Positions 33,782 through 45,937 of a DNA stretch of 64,000 nt are shown here, piece by piece. Both the position numbers and the translations under genes were made by a program. The stretch covers positions 434,001-498,000 of the forward strand of contig JASVEC010000011.1 of the NCBI GenBank assembly GCA_030770535.1, given 5' to 3'. This DNA is from Batkoa obscura (taxonomy: Eukaryota; Entomophthoromycota; Entomophthoromycetes; Entomophthorales; Batkoaceae). The notes below the pieces were generated by a model. The model had not been told where the DNA came from, did not search any database, and was given only the letters and a program-made list of their open reading frames with translations. Numbering within the stretch: the stretch's first letter is position 1; each line of letters starts with the position of its first letter.

Positions 33782-35987
33782 TTAAACTCTTCCTAAATCT
33801 TTATTAACCATATTAATAATTTGAGCATAATAATCCAATAATCGATGTTCATTAATATAATTTAATAATAATTGATTTTCACTTTCATAGTCCATTTTTA
33901 ATAATTCTAATTCATTATCATTTAATTTGAAATGACGATTTTTTAAATAATTGCCTTCTATTTCATGAATACAATTATTAGGTGGTAGTAAATAACCTGG
34001 ATCTAAAATTAAAAATTAGAATCATTATTAATATTTATAATTTATAATTTATAATTTATAATTTATAATTTAAAACTCTTTATAATTAGAATTATTTTCT
34101 TTCTTTATAGTTATTGTTACTATTGCTAATTATTATCATTAAACTACTTACTATGATCCATAACAATAATCACCATGGAATAAAGTGCTGTTTGATATAA
34201 ATTAGCACATGTATGTTCAAATCCATATTCTTCTTCTTCTTTATCAATATAATCCCAATTATCAAATAATATAACTCTACGCCATAATGTTCTTAAAGCA
34301 TATTTAAATCCATCATCTGTAATCTAATATAGTATAATAAATAAAAATTAATTTAATAATAATAATAATAATAATAATTTAAAACTTACTGAATTATCCA
34401 TTCTTCTTAATACTTCGAATGATAATTCAAATCCATTATATGCAATAAATCCAAATTCACTTGTATCAATTATATTAATTTTTAATGTTAATACATCAAT
34501 TAACATTTCTAATTCAATATTACGTCCCATTAAAATATCTAATATTGCTTCTTTAAATAACTAAAGAAAAAAAAATTAATTTAATAAAAATAAATAACAA
34601 TAGTAATAATAATAATGATATAATAATATTATTATTATTATAATATATCCTTACCATGACCATAGTTTTTCTTTTAGTTCGAATTAATTTTGGCAATAAA
34701 TGTTGAAATAAAGCTTCAATTTTTTGTAATGATAATGGAGGTAAAAAAGAGATATTAAATTTCGTCATTTTTTCATTTAATAATTGTAATATTTGTTCAT
34801 GAACTAATACAATATCTAATTGATCATCAATTACCTCCTTTTTTATTACATCTTCATTATTTTTTTCACAAAAAATAGCCAATTTACCCAATGAATAAAA
34901 TACTTTTTTAGGTAATAATTTTTGATTACTTTCAGCCAAAGAGATCAATTGATGACTAGCTAACTCCCAATTTTTCTGTGATAAATTTAAAAAGAATAAT
35001 AAATTACGATGTTTAATAGCTAAAAAATTATAAGCTAGATTAGGGAAATTATTAGCTAATTTAATTAATTTAGAATATTCTTTAGTTTCTGATAAATGAT
35101 TTAACATTGCATTTAAAAAAGATTGTCCATGTTGATTTGTAAAATAATTAATTGCTTCTTTATAATTGAGTTGGTTTTCATTATAAATTAAATGTAAATT
35201 TTTAGCTAATAATTCATATAATTTATAATCTTCTGCTAATTTAATCATTGACTTAGTGAACTTTAATTTAATTAATAATTCAAATGAATTATTAATTACT
35301 TTATTAATATTATTTTTATCTTTAATTAATTGTTGATTATTGTTATTATTATTATTATTAATATAATATAATATTAGTTGTAATAAATTCATTAATTGAT
35401 ATCTTAATGGTATAATCATTTGTTTAGGTTGATCAATTAATGGTATAAATTCATTAATTTTAAATACATTATTGATTTCATTATTATCTTCTTGATGGCT
35501 AATGGTTGTATCATTATTTAATAAATGAGATTGTAATATTTTAACATTTAATTCTACTAATACAATTAATAATTCAAAATTATCATTGTTAACTAAATAT
35601 AATAAAAAATATTAACATTAACATTCACAAATAAAAACATTTTAATATTATATCTCTTACCATTCCAATAATTATTGTTTAATGCCAAACTTAAATTATT
35701 TTGATTACTTTGATTATCATTATTAATTAATATATCCTTATTAAAATACTTGCTTAAAAGATCATTATTAAAATTAAGCATAACTTTAACACAATTTAAA
35801 ATAATAAAATTAACTTCATAAAGTAATAAAGTAATATCTCCTAATCCCATTTTTGTAAATTGAGGATTATAAAATCGTTGAGCTTGTCGATATAATCTTT
35901 TTAATAGATCTGGAATACGATCTAACTATAAATATAAAGAAAGATCTAGATTAGTAACGTATTCTTCTTATTTTTATGTTCTTATTA

Positions 35988-36018
<31 letters not shown>

Positions 36019-38430
36019 TAACTTACATCTTCATTAAAAAAAGTAAATATTTCATCTTTAATATTCATATGTTGATAAAACGATTTAATAGTACTTGGTA
36101 ATAAAGTACTTGCACGTACTTTATTAATTTCATTAACTCGATATTCATAATGCTGATATAATAATTCACTAACTTTAATTTTTTGACTGGAAAATACTAA
36201 TTGTTGTCGAATAGAATTTGATAATAAAATGATTAAATCACATTGATTTAATAATTGAATTAATTGTATTATAAATTTATATCGTAATTTTAATAAATTT
36301 GATATATTAATTGTTTGATCTTTAACTATTTTAAATAATTAATGTTTATATAGCTATTATTCTTATAATTTATAATATTCTTACCAGGTTCTAATATTTC
36401 TGTTAATAAATCAGAGACAATTAAATTTAAATGATGTGAATTAATATTTGATTTTTCAATTATTAATTGATAATCAATACAATTCTATTAATTAAATTTA
36501 AAATACATTAATATATAAAATATTAAAATACTATACTAAACTTACATTTTCATTATTATAAAATTCGATAGCTTGAATTAATAAATTTTTAAATTCATTT
36601 TCAGAAAACTAAAATATAAATTAATAAAAATGTCTTATAATTTTTAATAAATAAAGCTTACATTTAAAGGTAAATAAGAAGAAGAATGACTACTGCAATT
36701 AATATTGATATTGAATAAAACATAGAATATTATCTTACTTTATAACTCCATTTAAAATATTCTTATAAATTAAAAATCCATGGTTTAAAGTAGCTAAACA
36801 ATCGGAACTTTTTCCATTACTATCATTGACTTCTAATAATAAATTATTTCCTTCCTTTTTTATAGGTACAAAATATTGTTCAGAATCTAAAACAAATGTT
36901 ATTATTTAAATATTAATATTAGTTTATCATATCACTTACTAGGTAATGAAGTAGTTATAATAAATCCATTATAAAATTGAATAATTATAGTATCACATAT
37001 ACTATTATTTACATTATAACTCGCCTCTTCATTCTTACTATATTCGCTATTAGGAATAAATAGTTTAACTAAAGTATTACAATTATTATTCAACTAAAAT
37101 CCAATAATTAATTTATCAACTTATTATAATTAAAATATATTATCAACTTACAATTTCATTTTCAAATAAAATTTTAAAGCCAACAAATTGCCATGAGTTA
37201 TTTTGTGGAATAAATGTCAATAAAATTAAGTGTTGGAATTCATTATTTAAAAATTTGATTAACATTATAAATTGATTATTATTATTATTATTATTATTAT
37301 TATAACTACAATCTAATATAATAATATCATTATAACTGATGTTTAATTTCAATTCATTTTCGATCTGTTTCTGTATGTTTAATATATCTTTTTTAATGTT
37401 ATATTCATCGACTAATTTAATCTATTAAAATTTATTTATCACTTTGTTAAAAATAGTAATATAATTAAACTTACGCTATTATTTTGATAAAAGTTTAATT
37501 CAAATGTCAATATTAAATTATTCATACAAACATGAATATAACTAAATAAATCAATAATTAAATAAATAATAATAATAATAATAATAATAACTTACCAATT
37601 ATTACTCTGATTATTAAAATTAATACAATAAGCTTCAATATTAGCTAATACTTTTTTATTATTAAAGCCAATGAATTGTCCAAATTTATCTCGAAAAGAA
37701 ACTGAAATTTCATTGGAAAATAATACTTTACTAAATGAATTGGGTAATAAATCAACATTAATATAAATTAAATCAAAAGTTGTATTGAGTAAAATGCCAT
37801 AATGCTAAACAATTAATAAATATATAAATATAAAACAAATAATGATAATTTCCTTACTTTAACTGATAATAAATATTCTATTTCTTCATCCTTATTTAAA
37901 TTTAATTCAATTTCAAATGTACTATTATAAATTCTTTCAATACAACACAACTCAATATCCGACCAATATTTTAAATATCCATTGATTGAAATGGAAATTA
38001 ATCCCAATTTCTTAGTTATTGAATTATAAATAAAACAAACTAAACATGTGGTTGATATTGGATTTAATTCAAACTCATGTTCCTTATCCTATAAAGGTGA
38101 AAAGAGGTTAATAATAGGAGACTTTAGGGAATGTATTTTTTTACTAAATCTTCATTATGAAAGATATAGGCTTTGTTTTCATAAATTAAACCTTGATAAT
38201 TTAAATTATTATCATAGATTAAATAACTTTCTTTTATTAATTCAGGATCTAAATCTCTTATTGCTACAGAAAAGTAAATCAAATCATTAATATTATTTGA
38301 ATAGGATTATTAAGTTTAGATTACTTTTGATTCGATATTTAATAACCTCACTTAATTCTTCTGATCGTTGAATACCTCCTAATCGATTGATATAATCGTA
38401 ATTAGAAGTCAGTTTGCTAATTAAATTCAT
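33782..38430 (-). CDS. NUP133: Nucleoporin NUP133 (Y-complex)
   Basis: Scaffold nucleoporin that tethers the Nup84/Nup107 Y-complex to the pore membrane. A long multi-exon gene (about 15 small exons, join not fully resolved). Start MNLISKLTSNYDYI at 38430; exon 2 opens with TIRDLDPELIKESY. The N-terminal beta-propeller part contains GLISISINGYLKYWSDI, typical of Nup133/Nup155 N-domains. The helical C-terminal part is clear at 34650-35420: KLAEDYKLYELLAKN, NYFTNQHGQSFLNAML, SQKNWELASHQLISLAE and KVFYSLGKLAIF. The last exons read GRNIELEMLIDVLTLK, then YALRTLWRRVILFDNWDY and MVNKDLGRV before the stop. Coding sequence is extremely Asn/Leu/Ile-rich. Confidence 0.82.
34036..34072. repeat. 7-bp tandem repeat in a NUP133 intron
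   Basis: Five copies of TTATAAT within an intron near the 3' end of NUP133. Simple AT-rich microsatellite. Confidence 0.6.
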
Positions 38431-38630
38431 TTTTTTTGAAAAATGGAATTTGGAATTTGGAATTTGGATGATGTGAATGAAATTTAGAATTTGATCAAAG
38501 TAAAGGATCAAATCAAATTTGATGTATAAAAGAAACGAAATTGAAAAATAATAATAATAATATTCAAATATTCGAATAAAGTGAAAATAATTAAACAATG
38601 AAAATAAATTAAATAATCAATCATTTATAT

Positions 38631-40290
38631 TTATTTCCTTTTTCTTTGTTTAAAACTCAATTTTCCATCCTGATCCAAATCATGTTGAATACCTAATTCT
38701 TCTAATACTGGATGTTTTGCTGCTTCTTTAGGTTTTAATTGATCTAACCACATACCATTTTCAATGTTATTATAGACTAAATTTTTAATTGCAAAAATAC
38801 TATGTTCTCTTATATCTAATATTAGAGATTAAATTAAATTGAATTAAATTAATAAATTCTATATGTCAAATAATAAAACTTACAAGGATTATTATCATCA
38901 ATATTACATTGATTTAATATTAATGGTAACGCTTTTAATTCTCTTACCTAAAGTAAAAAAAAATAATCATAAACAAAACATTAAATATAAAAATCAATAA
39001 AATCTTTCTTACCCTATCTTGTGCTCCTTTATTATGAAATACAATCATATTAATCAAAGCAATTAATTTTGATTTTATAAATTTGAAACACTGATAATCT
39101 TCAGGAGCTTGTGTATTATCTTTAACACTATTAAATTTCAATATGTATTGATCTAATAAAAATAATAAGCATATAAATTCATCTAGTAATTTTATACGAT
39201 TTTCTGAGCTATAAGTAAGGAGAGTGTTATAATAATAATTTAACCATAATAATAATTGATTATAGGTAACTTGGTCTTGTTGTTGAGTAAGGAGTTGGGA
39301 CTCTATATTTCGGATCAATTGTGTTAAGAGTTGAATTGTACGGGTTTCATTTTCGGAGGTTATTGTGGGCTTCGTTTCATTATTATTTAACATTTCTAGA
39401 ATTTCAATTTCTAAATCATCAAGATAACCACTTTGTATTTAATTATTATTATTATTATTGATATTATTGATATAGAATTTGATTTACCTATTTAAATTTA
39501 ATTTTGAAAATAAAGTTGTTATTAAATTTAACTCCATTAAATTAATAAAAAATTCATCACTATAAAAATAATTAATTTACTTTTATTCTATATATCAATA
39601 TTAATATTTTAATCTTACATTAATTTTTTATTCTCCTCTTCAACTAAAGTATATTTTTTAAATAAATTTAATAACCAAGCTCGTCCATTTTTATTATATA
39701 ATAAGATTTCACTAAATAAAAGCTCATTGATTTACTCTAAAAACATAAATTAAAATACAAACTTACCAACCTTCCTTTTCATTTTTTAATAAATTATTAA
39801 TCAAAACTAGATTAACTAAAAGATATTTTTTCAAATCTCTTTCAATAAATGAACTTTTAAAGTAACATTAATATCCATTCTAACCAAAACATAAATATTG
39901 AAGCTTACTCCAAAAATTTTAAAAATTCTTTATTATTAATAATCCACTTCGTCCTACCCCTTGCAATTTCACTCATCGTTATCTGATTTGATAATATCTG
40001 TAATAAACTATATACGAATTTATCTATTATACTAAAATTGTTATCTTTTAATTCCTTTTAAAACGATAATAAAATTAGATTAATTACTTATTGTTTTCCA
40101 AATTTGAATAGTTCATAAATAGCTCTATTAATATATCTATTATCTCTTCTTCTTCTTCTTTAGGAGATGACTGTGGCTGACAACTATTTATTTTGATTGA
40201 TTTTATAATGGTGTCATTTTGTTGTAAATAAATTACTTTATCATCACTTTCACTTAATTTTAATTGTAAAGTTTTTAATAATTGTAACAT
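38631..40290 (-). CDS. Ataxin-10 / CTR86 homologue
   Basis: Armadillo-like protein of the ataxin-10 family. In fungi (Ctr86/Ctr86-like) it is linked to septins and cytokinesis; the exact role is debated. Multi-exon: starts MLQLLKTLQLKLSESDDK at 40290, continues with MSEIARGRTKWIINNKEF and a longer exon at 38944-39393. The diagnostic C-terminal domain is KLIALINMIVFHNKGAQDRV joined across an intron to NQCNIDDNNPYIREHSIFAI, followed by KNLVYNN and VLEELGIQHDLDQDGKLSF. Estimated about 420 aa, near the family's usual size. It lies head to head with FEN1 (216 bp apart) and tail to head with NUP133 (200 bp). Confidence 0.8.
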
Positions 40291-40506
40291 CTTTCTATAC
40301 TTTTATATATATATCTTTTAGTTTAAATTCAATTTGTTTAGAAATAAATTCAATTTTTGGTCCACTTTACCCTTAAAAAAATGAGCTCTTTTTTAAACCA
40401 ATAAAATCGAACAATCTACAATCCCATTCCTTGTTATTTACCAAATTTAACATATTTATTAATTTTCCAACTCATTACCACTTTTCTTCTCCTTCATCTT
40501 CACATC

Positions 40507-41952
40507 ATGGGTATCCAAGGCCTTAGCAAGTTAATCGCAGATAAAGCGCCCTTAGCCATCCGTCAAAACGAAATCAAAAACTATTTTGGTCGAAAAGTGG
40601 CCATCGATGCCAGTATGAGTATTTATCAATTTCTCATTGCAGTACGTCAACAAGATGGTCAATTACTTCAAAATGAATCTGGAGAAACTACTAGTCATTT
40701 AATGGGTTTATTCTATAGGACTATTCGTATGGTCGAAAATGGTATTAAACCAGTTTACGTATTTGATGGTAAACCACCAATGTTGAAATCAGGGGAGGTA
40801 AGTGAATTGTTCTATTTGATAAGGCTAGGATTTAATTTTAATTTTTTTTTAAAAATTAGTTAGCTAAAAGAACGGAGCGTCGAGTGGAAGCACAAAAATC
40901 ATTAGATGAAGCTAAAGAAGCAGGTAATTTAAAAAAAATTCAACTAATAAATTATTTCAATTTTAATTGATTTTAGGTGATACTGAAGCGATGGATAAGT
41001 TTTCACGACGCTTAGTTAAAGTATCAAAACAACATAATGATGAATGTAAAACTTTGTTAAAACTAATGGGTATTCCTTATGTGGAGGTAAAATTTTAATG
41101 AAATTAATGTTCGAATTTTGGTTTGAATTATTTTATTAAATAATAGGCCCCTTGTGAAGCGGAAGCTCAATGTGCTGCTTTAGCTCGAGCTGGGAAAGTA
41201 AGTCTTTGTTATTTTTGTATTATAAAATAGTAAATTAAATTAAATTAAAAAATAAAAACTAATAAAAACTAAATATAATAGGTATTTGCAGCTGCCTCTG
41301 AAGATATGGATACCTTAACTTTCAATACCCCTATTTTAATGCGTCATTTAACTTATTCTGAAGCTAAAAAGATGCCTATTAATGAAATTGATTTAGATTT
41401 AGCATTGAAACAGTTAGAATTAAGTTTAACTGAATTTATTGATTTATGTATCTTATTAGGATGTGATTATACGGAAAATATTAAAGGAATAGGACCTATT
41501 AGAGCCTATAATTTAATTAAAGAACATCGAACAATTGAAAAAATTCTAGAAAATTTGGACACAAATAAGTATAAAGTGGGAGAAAATTTTTTATTTAAAG
41601 AAGCAAGAGAATTGTTTATTAAGCCAGAAGTATTAGATTGTAAAGATTTGGAACTTAAATGGAACTTACCTAATGAAGAAGATTTAATTAAATTTTTAGT
41701 TGAAAATAAAGGATTTAATAATGATAGAGTTGTTAAAGGTATTGAAAAATTAAAAGTGAATATTAAAGCGGCTTCTCAATCAAGATTGGATTCATTTTTT
41801 ACTATTACTAAAAATATCAGTGCTAATAAAAGAAAGGTAAATGATAATAAATAATAAGTAATGTGAATAATTAAATATTAAATTAACTAATTTAATAGGA
41901 AACTCAACCAAGTGTTGCAGATAAAAAGAAAAATAATAGAAGAAAAAAATAA
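40507..41952 (+). CDS. FEN1: Flap endonuclease 1 (RAD27)
   Basis: Structure-specific 5' nuclease that removes flaps during Okazaki fragment maturation and base excision repair, working with PCNA. Six exons (40507-40797, 40860-40923, 40977-41086, 41147-41197, 41282-41836, 41899-41952) join in frame to 374 aa, the normal size. Hallmarks: [16 protein letters not shown]-domain metal ligands in [13 protein letters not shown] and YVFDGKPP, I-domain [17 protein letters not shown] and [10 protein letters not shown], the helix-hairpin-helix [16 protein letters not shown], and a PCNA-binding PIP box QSRLDSFF near the end, followed by a basic tail. The 3' end may overlap the antisense zinc-finger gene. 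Confidence 0.95.
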
Positions 41953-43463
41953 ACATTTAATTTTAAATTTATTAACTTTGTAATTATTATATTAAAATAA
42001 TTTGAATTATCGTCTTCTTTTTTTATACATTGTAATTGTTTCCACTCATTATTTAAACTGTAATTTATTAACCTTTGCCATTTCTATTAAAAGAAATCAA
42101 TTTGTTTGTTTTATTTTATAATTAGTTAACTTACATTTAATAATGGATGATTTGTAAACCATAAATTATTATTATTAAAGTATATTTGAAGTTTTAATAA
42201 TAAGGAAATATCGTCTAAATAAAAAGGGTTTAATATTAACATTAATATTAATATTAATATCAATATTAATTACCTTTTAATAATGTTGTACCCAATAATA
42301 ATATTAATTTAACTTCATTCTTATCTTCTATAATAGAATAAAACAACCACAATAATTGCTTATTATTGCAATATTTTAATATTTCATAAAAATATTTTAA
42401 TTTTTCATCTACTTCTTTTCTATCAATAAGTAGTTGATCTTGATTATTAATGTTTATTTCATTATCTTGAATTCCCCCTTGAATTTCAAATTGATCTAGT
42501 AAAAAATTTAATACTATAAAATAATTAATATATTTTTCATCTATTATAGTATTATAATTTGAAATTGTTAGAATTAAATTTCTACAACTTTCTATTAAAC
42601 TTTTTTCTTTTTTTTTTTCCATTTCTATCATTTTTTGTTTTAATAATACCCCATCTTGTATATCAAACTAAACAAAAAAATAATTCGTTATTGCTTGATT
42701 CTCAAATAAAGATAGACTCTTTTACTTACGTTATATTCCATTAACTTGATTTCAAACTTACTTTCCAATGCCAATGCACTTATTTTTAAGCCTAATTCCA
42801 AATCCCAACAATAAATCAAATTGAATAAACTTCTATAACAAATAAATAACATTTGATTCATTTGTAAAATACTCATTGTTATTAATTCTTTTTTTCGATT
42901 TTCAGTCAATAATTCTATTAAATGAAATAATCCATTAAATAAACTTCTACTATTTTGACTTTGTTGATAGTCTATATTTGAGTAAAGGAGTAACATATTA
43001 GTTACTTAATAGATACAATTAATTATATAAAACTCACGTTTTACTCCTTCCCATAAACAAGTGATAGCTAATTTGAAATCTTTGTTCAAAATACTTTGAC
43101 CTTTTTTGAAAAATTTATCGCCTTCTTTGACTTTATCTATAAAAAAAATAAGATTATATACAAGTTAACATTAAAATGAAAAAAACTTAATAAAATTTTA
43201 CCATTATCAATTACTTTTAATTTACTTTTTAAATGTAATTCAGTGCTTGTATGTTGTTTTATTGTTTGTTCTTTATTCCATTTTTTATTACATAATTTAC
43301 ACGATTTTATTTTAGTTAAAGGTTTATCTGTCTTCCATATTGTAAATACTAGTTATTATAAGTACTTATTTATTGTATTTAGGTTATTAAATTTACTATC
43401 TTCATTTATTAAATTAACAAATTCAATATCTTTAGTAATTATTTTTGATTTTTCCAATTCCAT
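41904..43463 (-). CDS. C2H2-type zinc-finger protein, family not recognised
   Basis: Multi-exon gene starting MELEKSKIITKDIEFVNL at 43463 (exon 1 43463-43397; exon 2 43348-43202; exon 3 43136-43038). Joining exons 1 and 2 gives a single U1-type zinc finger, CKLCNKKW .. KQHTSTELH (Cys-x2-Cys, His-x6-His). Later exons (42996-42740, 42670-42270, about 42215-42130, then a last exon) encode helical, Lys/Leu/Asn-rich sequence such as KEGDKFFKKGQSILNKDF and LFNGLFHLIELLTENRKK. I cannot name the family; an RNA-binding or adaptor role would suit a U1-like finger. The last exon's open frame runs into the antisense strand of FEN1's final exon before meeting a stop at 41904, so the 3' end is uncertain. 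Confidence 0.55.
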
Positions 43464-43658
43464 TTAATTAAGATAATAACTCAATTTTTTAATAATTTCA
43501 TTAATCATAATCTTATTGATAAATTGAAGTTTATCCATGATAGATTTCATTGGCTCTTAATAAACTTAAACTTGAAATTTAAGCTTTTTGATTAAACAAA
43601 AACATCGATTCTTCATTCATTCATTCTTTAACTAAAAAATTCGATTACATTAACTTTA

Positions 43659-44504
43659 ATGACTTTAGAAAACGATATTTTATCCAAACAAAATCAAAAC
43701 ATCCCTAATTTAACTCAATATAACCAAGATTTACAATCAAACCCTGAACCCCTCACTTCAGAACAATGTGAAAAGCTTTTACAACTAAAGCAATTAATCC
43801 AAAGTGATGAACCCATCAAACAATTATCTTTAAACGCTTCCAATCTCAATTTTATCAATGATCCTTGTTTATTACGTTATCTTCGAGCAAATCGATGGTC
43901 TTTAACTAATAGTTTATCAAGCCTAAAGAGTACAATGAACTGGCGACAAGAGTTTGCTGTAACTGAAATGAAACCAGAAGAATTTTATATTGAAGGAGCA
44001 ACTGGAAAGATATATTGTAACGGGTATGATAATGATAACCGACCTATAATTATAATGAATCCATCCGCGCAAAATACGAATGATTCCAAAGCACATATAA
44101 GATTTACTGTATTTAGCATCGAGACAGCGATTAAAATGTTACCAAATGATATGGAGAAGTTGACCATTATTATTGATTTAAGAAATTATGCATTGAAACA
44201 TTCGGTGAGTTTAAGTGAAGCAAAAGAAGTATTGACAATTTTAAGCTCCCATTATCCAGAAAGATTAGGTCGTGCTTTTATTGTCGATGCTCCTTGGGTA
44301 TTTTCCAGTTTCTTTAAAATAATTTCTCCTTTGATGGATCCGGTTACAAAAGATAAAATTCGATTCTGTAGTGGGAAAAAAGTAGATGATAATCACTTAA
44401 GTCATTTTGTACCGGATTGGAACTTGTTTAAGGATTTTGGTGGTAAATCAGAATATACATTTGATTCGGATAAGTATTTTGAACAAGTTGAGCTTTTATT
44501 TTAG
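43659..44504 (+). CDS. SEC14-like (CRAL-TRIO) lipid-transfer protein
   Basis: 281-residue single-exon protein. CRAL-TRIO N-terminal helices are at about 74-101 (LLRYLRANRWSLTNSLSS, TMNWRQEF), and the SEC14 lipid-binding fold occupies about 110-272 with TGKIYCNGYDNDNRPIIIM, LTIIIDLRNYAL, LSSHYPERLGRAFIVDAPW and FCSGKKVDD. Such proteins exchange phosphatidylinositol with a second lipid and support PI-kinase activity in the cytosol. It is too generic to assign to SEC14 itself or to a PDR16/CSR1-like paralogue. It lies 196 bp from the divergent zinc-finger gene. Confidence 0.85.
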   Translation: MTLENDILSKQNQNIPNLTQYNQDLQSNPEPLTSEQCEKLLQLKQLIQSDEPIKQLSLNASNLNFINDPCLLRYLRANRWSLTNSLSSLKSTMNWRQEFAVTEMKPEEFYIEGATGKIYCNGYDNDNRPIIIMNPSAQNTNDSKAHIRFTVFSIETAIKMLPNDMEKLTIIIDLRNYALKHSVSLSEAKEVLTILSSHYPERLGRAFIVDAPWVFSSFFKIISPLMDPVTKDKIRFCSGKKVDDNHLSHFVPDWNLFKDFGGKSEYTFDSDKYFEQVELLF

Positions 44505-44711
44505 TTATCGTTTTTGAAAAAAAAGGGGGTTAAATTGAGATAACAGTTGGGTAAAAGAATAAGGTTATTAATTATAGTTAAATAAAAGTAACTAATAGAT
44601 AAAAATTCATAATAATTTAATGTATTTTTTATCTATAACTTCATTTTTATTTTTTATGTATTAGTAAGAAACAAACCATGAAGTAGAAAGGAATTATTTC
44701 TAGCTTCTATT

Positions 44712-45759
44712 TTATTTTTTAAATTTTTTATTTTTTTGTTGTTTCTTTCTTTCGAATTTGGTTTCATATTTAATTTTTTGTTTTCTAAATAAATTAATAA
44801 ATAATTAAAATGAACATTTTAATTTGATTATTCTATTAATAATAATTTACCTATTCTTTTTAAATTTATTTCCAGACTCATTATTTGAATCTTCTGATTC
44901 TTCTTGATGATCTGATTCCTCCTCGCCTGCTTTCTATTATTCAAAATCATTAGTTTATAAATTTAATAGATTTCACAAACTTATACTCCACCAAGTAAAA
45001 TAAAATAAAGTAAAATATTTGACTTACTCTAGCTTTATCTTTAATATTTTTTAACATGATAGCTGGAGTCATTTCATCATCCATTTCTTTTTCAAAATCT
45101 TGAATTAAAGTAACTGTTGTAGTTTCTTTTTCACCATCAAAATTCATTTCTTGATCAGATAATTTTTCTTTAGATGATTGAATATCAGTGAGTAATTGTC
45201 TATCTATTTTAATAAAAAGTTTGATATTAGAGATTATAATAAATTAACGGATATTGAATGAAAATAGTTGGATGGAATATTAAATGCTTACCTATATCTT
45301 CCACTTTAATTCTTTGACCTAATTCTTTTAAGCGCATTTTACGTGTCTATTTTAGAAATGAGTATTGAATTATAAATGTTGATTATCAAGTTTATAGATT
45401 TATTTTAAAACTTACTTCTTTTCTCAATTCTAATTTTTCTACTCTTTCTCTTTCTTTTGCTTTAATCTCTGCTTGTTTCTTTTTTTCAACATTACGTTTA
45501 TGAAATCCAGTTAAATATTCTCTATTCATTTATATAGTTAATTAATAACTATTTTTTTATTAGGAGAATAGATTATAGATTACTTTCTTAAAGTTTCATC
45601 AAATTTGATTTCTTCAATTTCTTCCGATTTTTTATTGTATTTCTTCCCTCCTTTCCCATTAAAGCCTCCTTTAGAGTTTGCTTTGTTATTAAACTTGTTT
45701 CCTCCTTTGGAATTCCCCTTGTTATTGAATTTAGATGCTCCTTTGGATTGTACTTTCAT
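44712..45759 (-). CDS. RRP17: Nucleolar protein 12 / RRP17 (rRNA processing)
   Basis: Nop25/NOL12-family protein, a 5'-3' exonuclease-linked factor for large-subunit rRNA processing in the nucleolus. The start at 45759 (MKVQSKGASKFNNKG) opens a Gly/Lys/Asn-rich N-terminus. The family core is split over exons: KKSEEIEEIKFDETLRK, then REYLTGFHKRNVEKKKQAEI (the NOL12 signature), KELGQRIKVEDI, and an acidic exon with LIQDFEKEMDDEMTPAIML. A final exon reads KQKIKYETKFERKKQQKNKK before the stop at 44712, the characteristic basic tail; without this last intron the frame would stop at 44847. It is divergent with EME1 (178 bp apart). Confidence 0.8.
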
Positions 45760-45937
45760 CTTTTTATAATCAATTGAAATAAAAAAGTCAATATCAATTT
45801 TGATATTTTTATTCAAAATTCTATCAGTTTTAATATTTTATTTCATTGGTTTAAATTTTAATAATAATTTTTTGTCAATTTCTATTTTTTTTAAATATTT
45901 TTATATTTTTATTTATATTTTTATTTTTATTAAAATA

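Noticed and set aside
38431-38598. Extended N-terminus of NUP133 from an upstream ATG
   Set aside because: The added residues are low-complexity Tyr/Phe/Ile typical of translated AT-rich leader; MNLISKL at 38430 is the more natural start.
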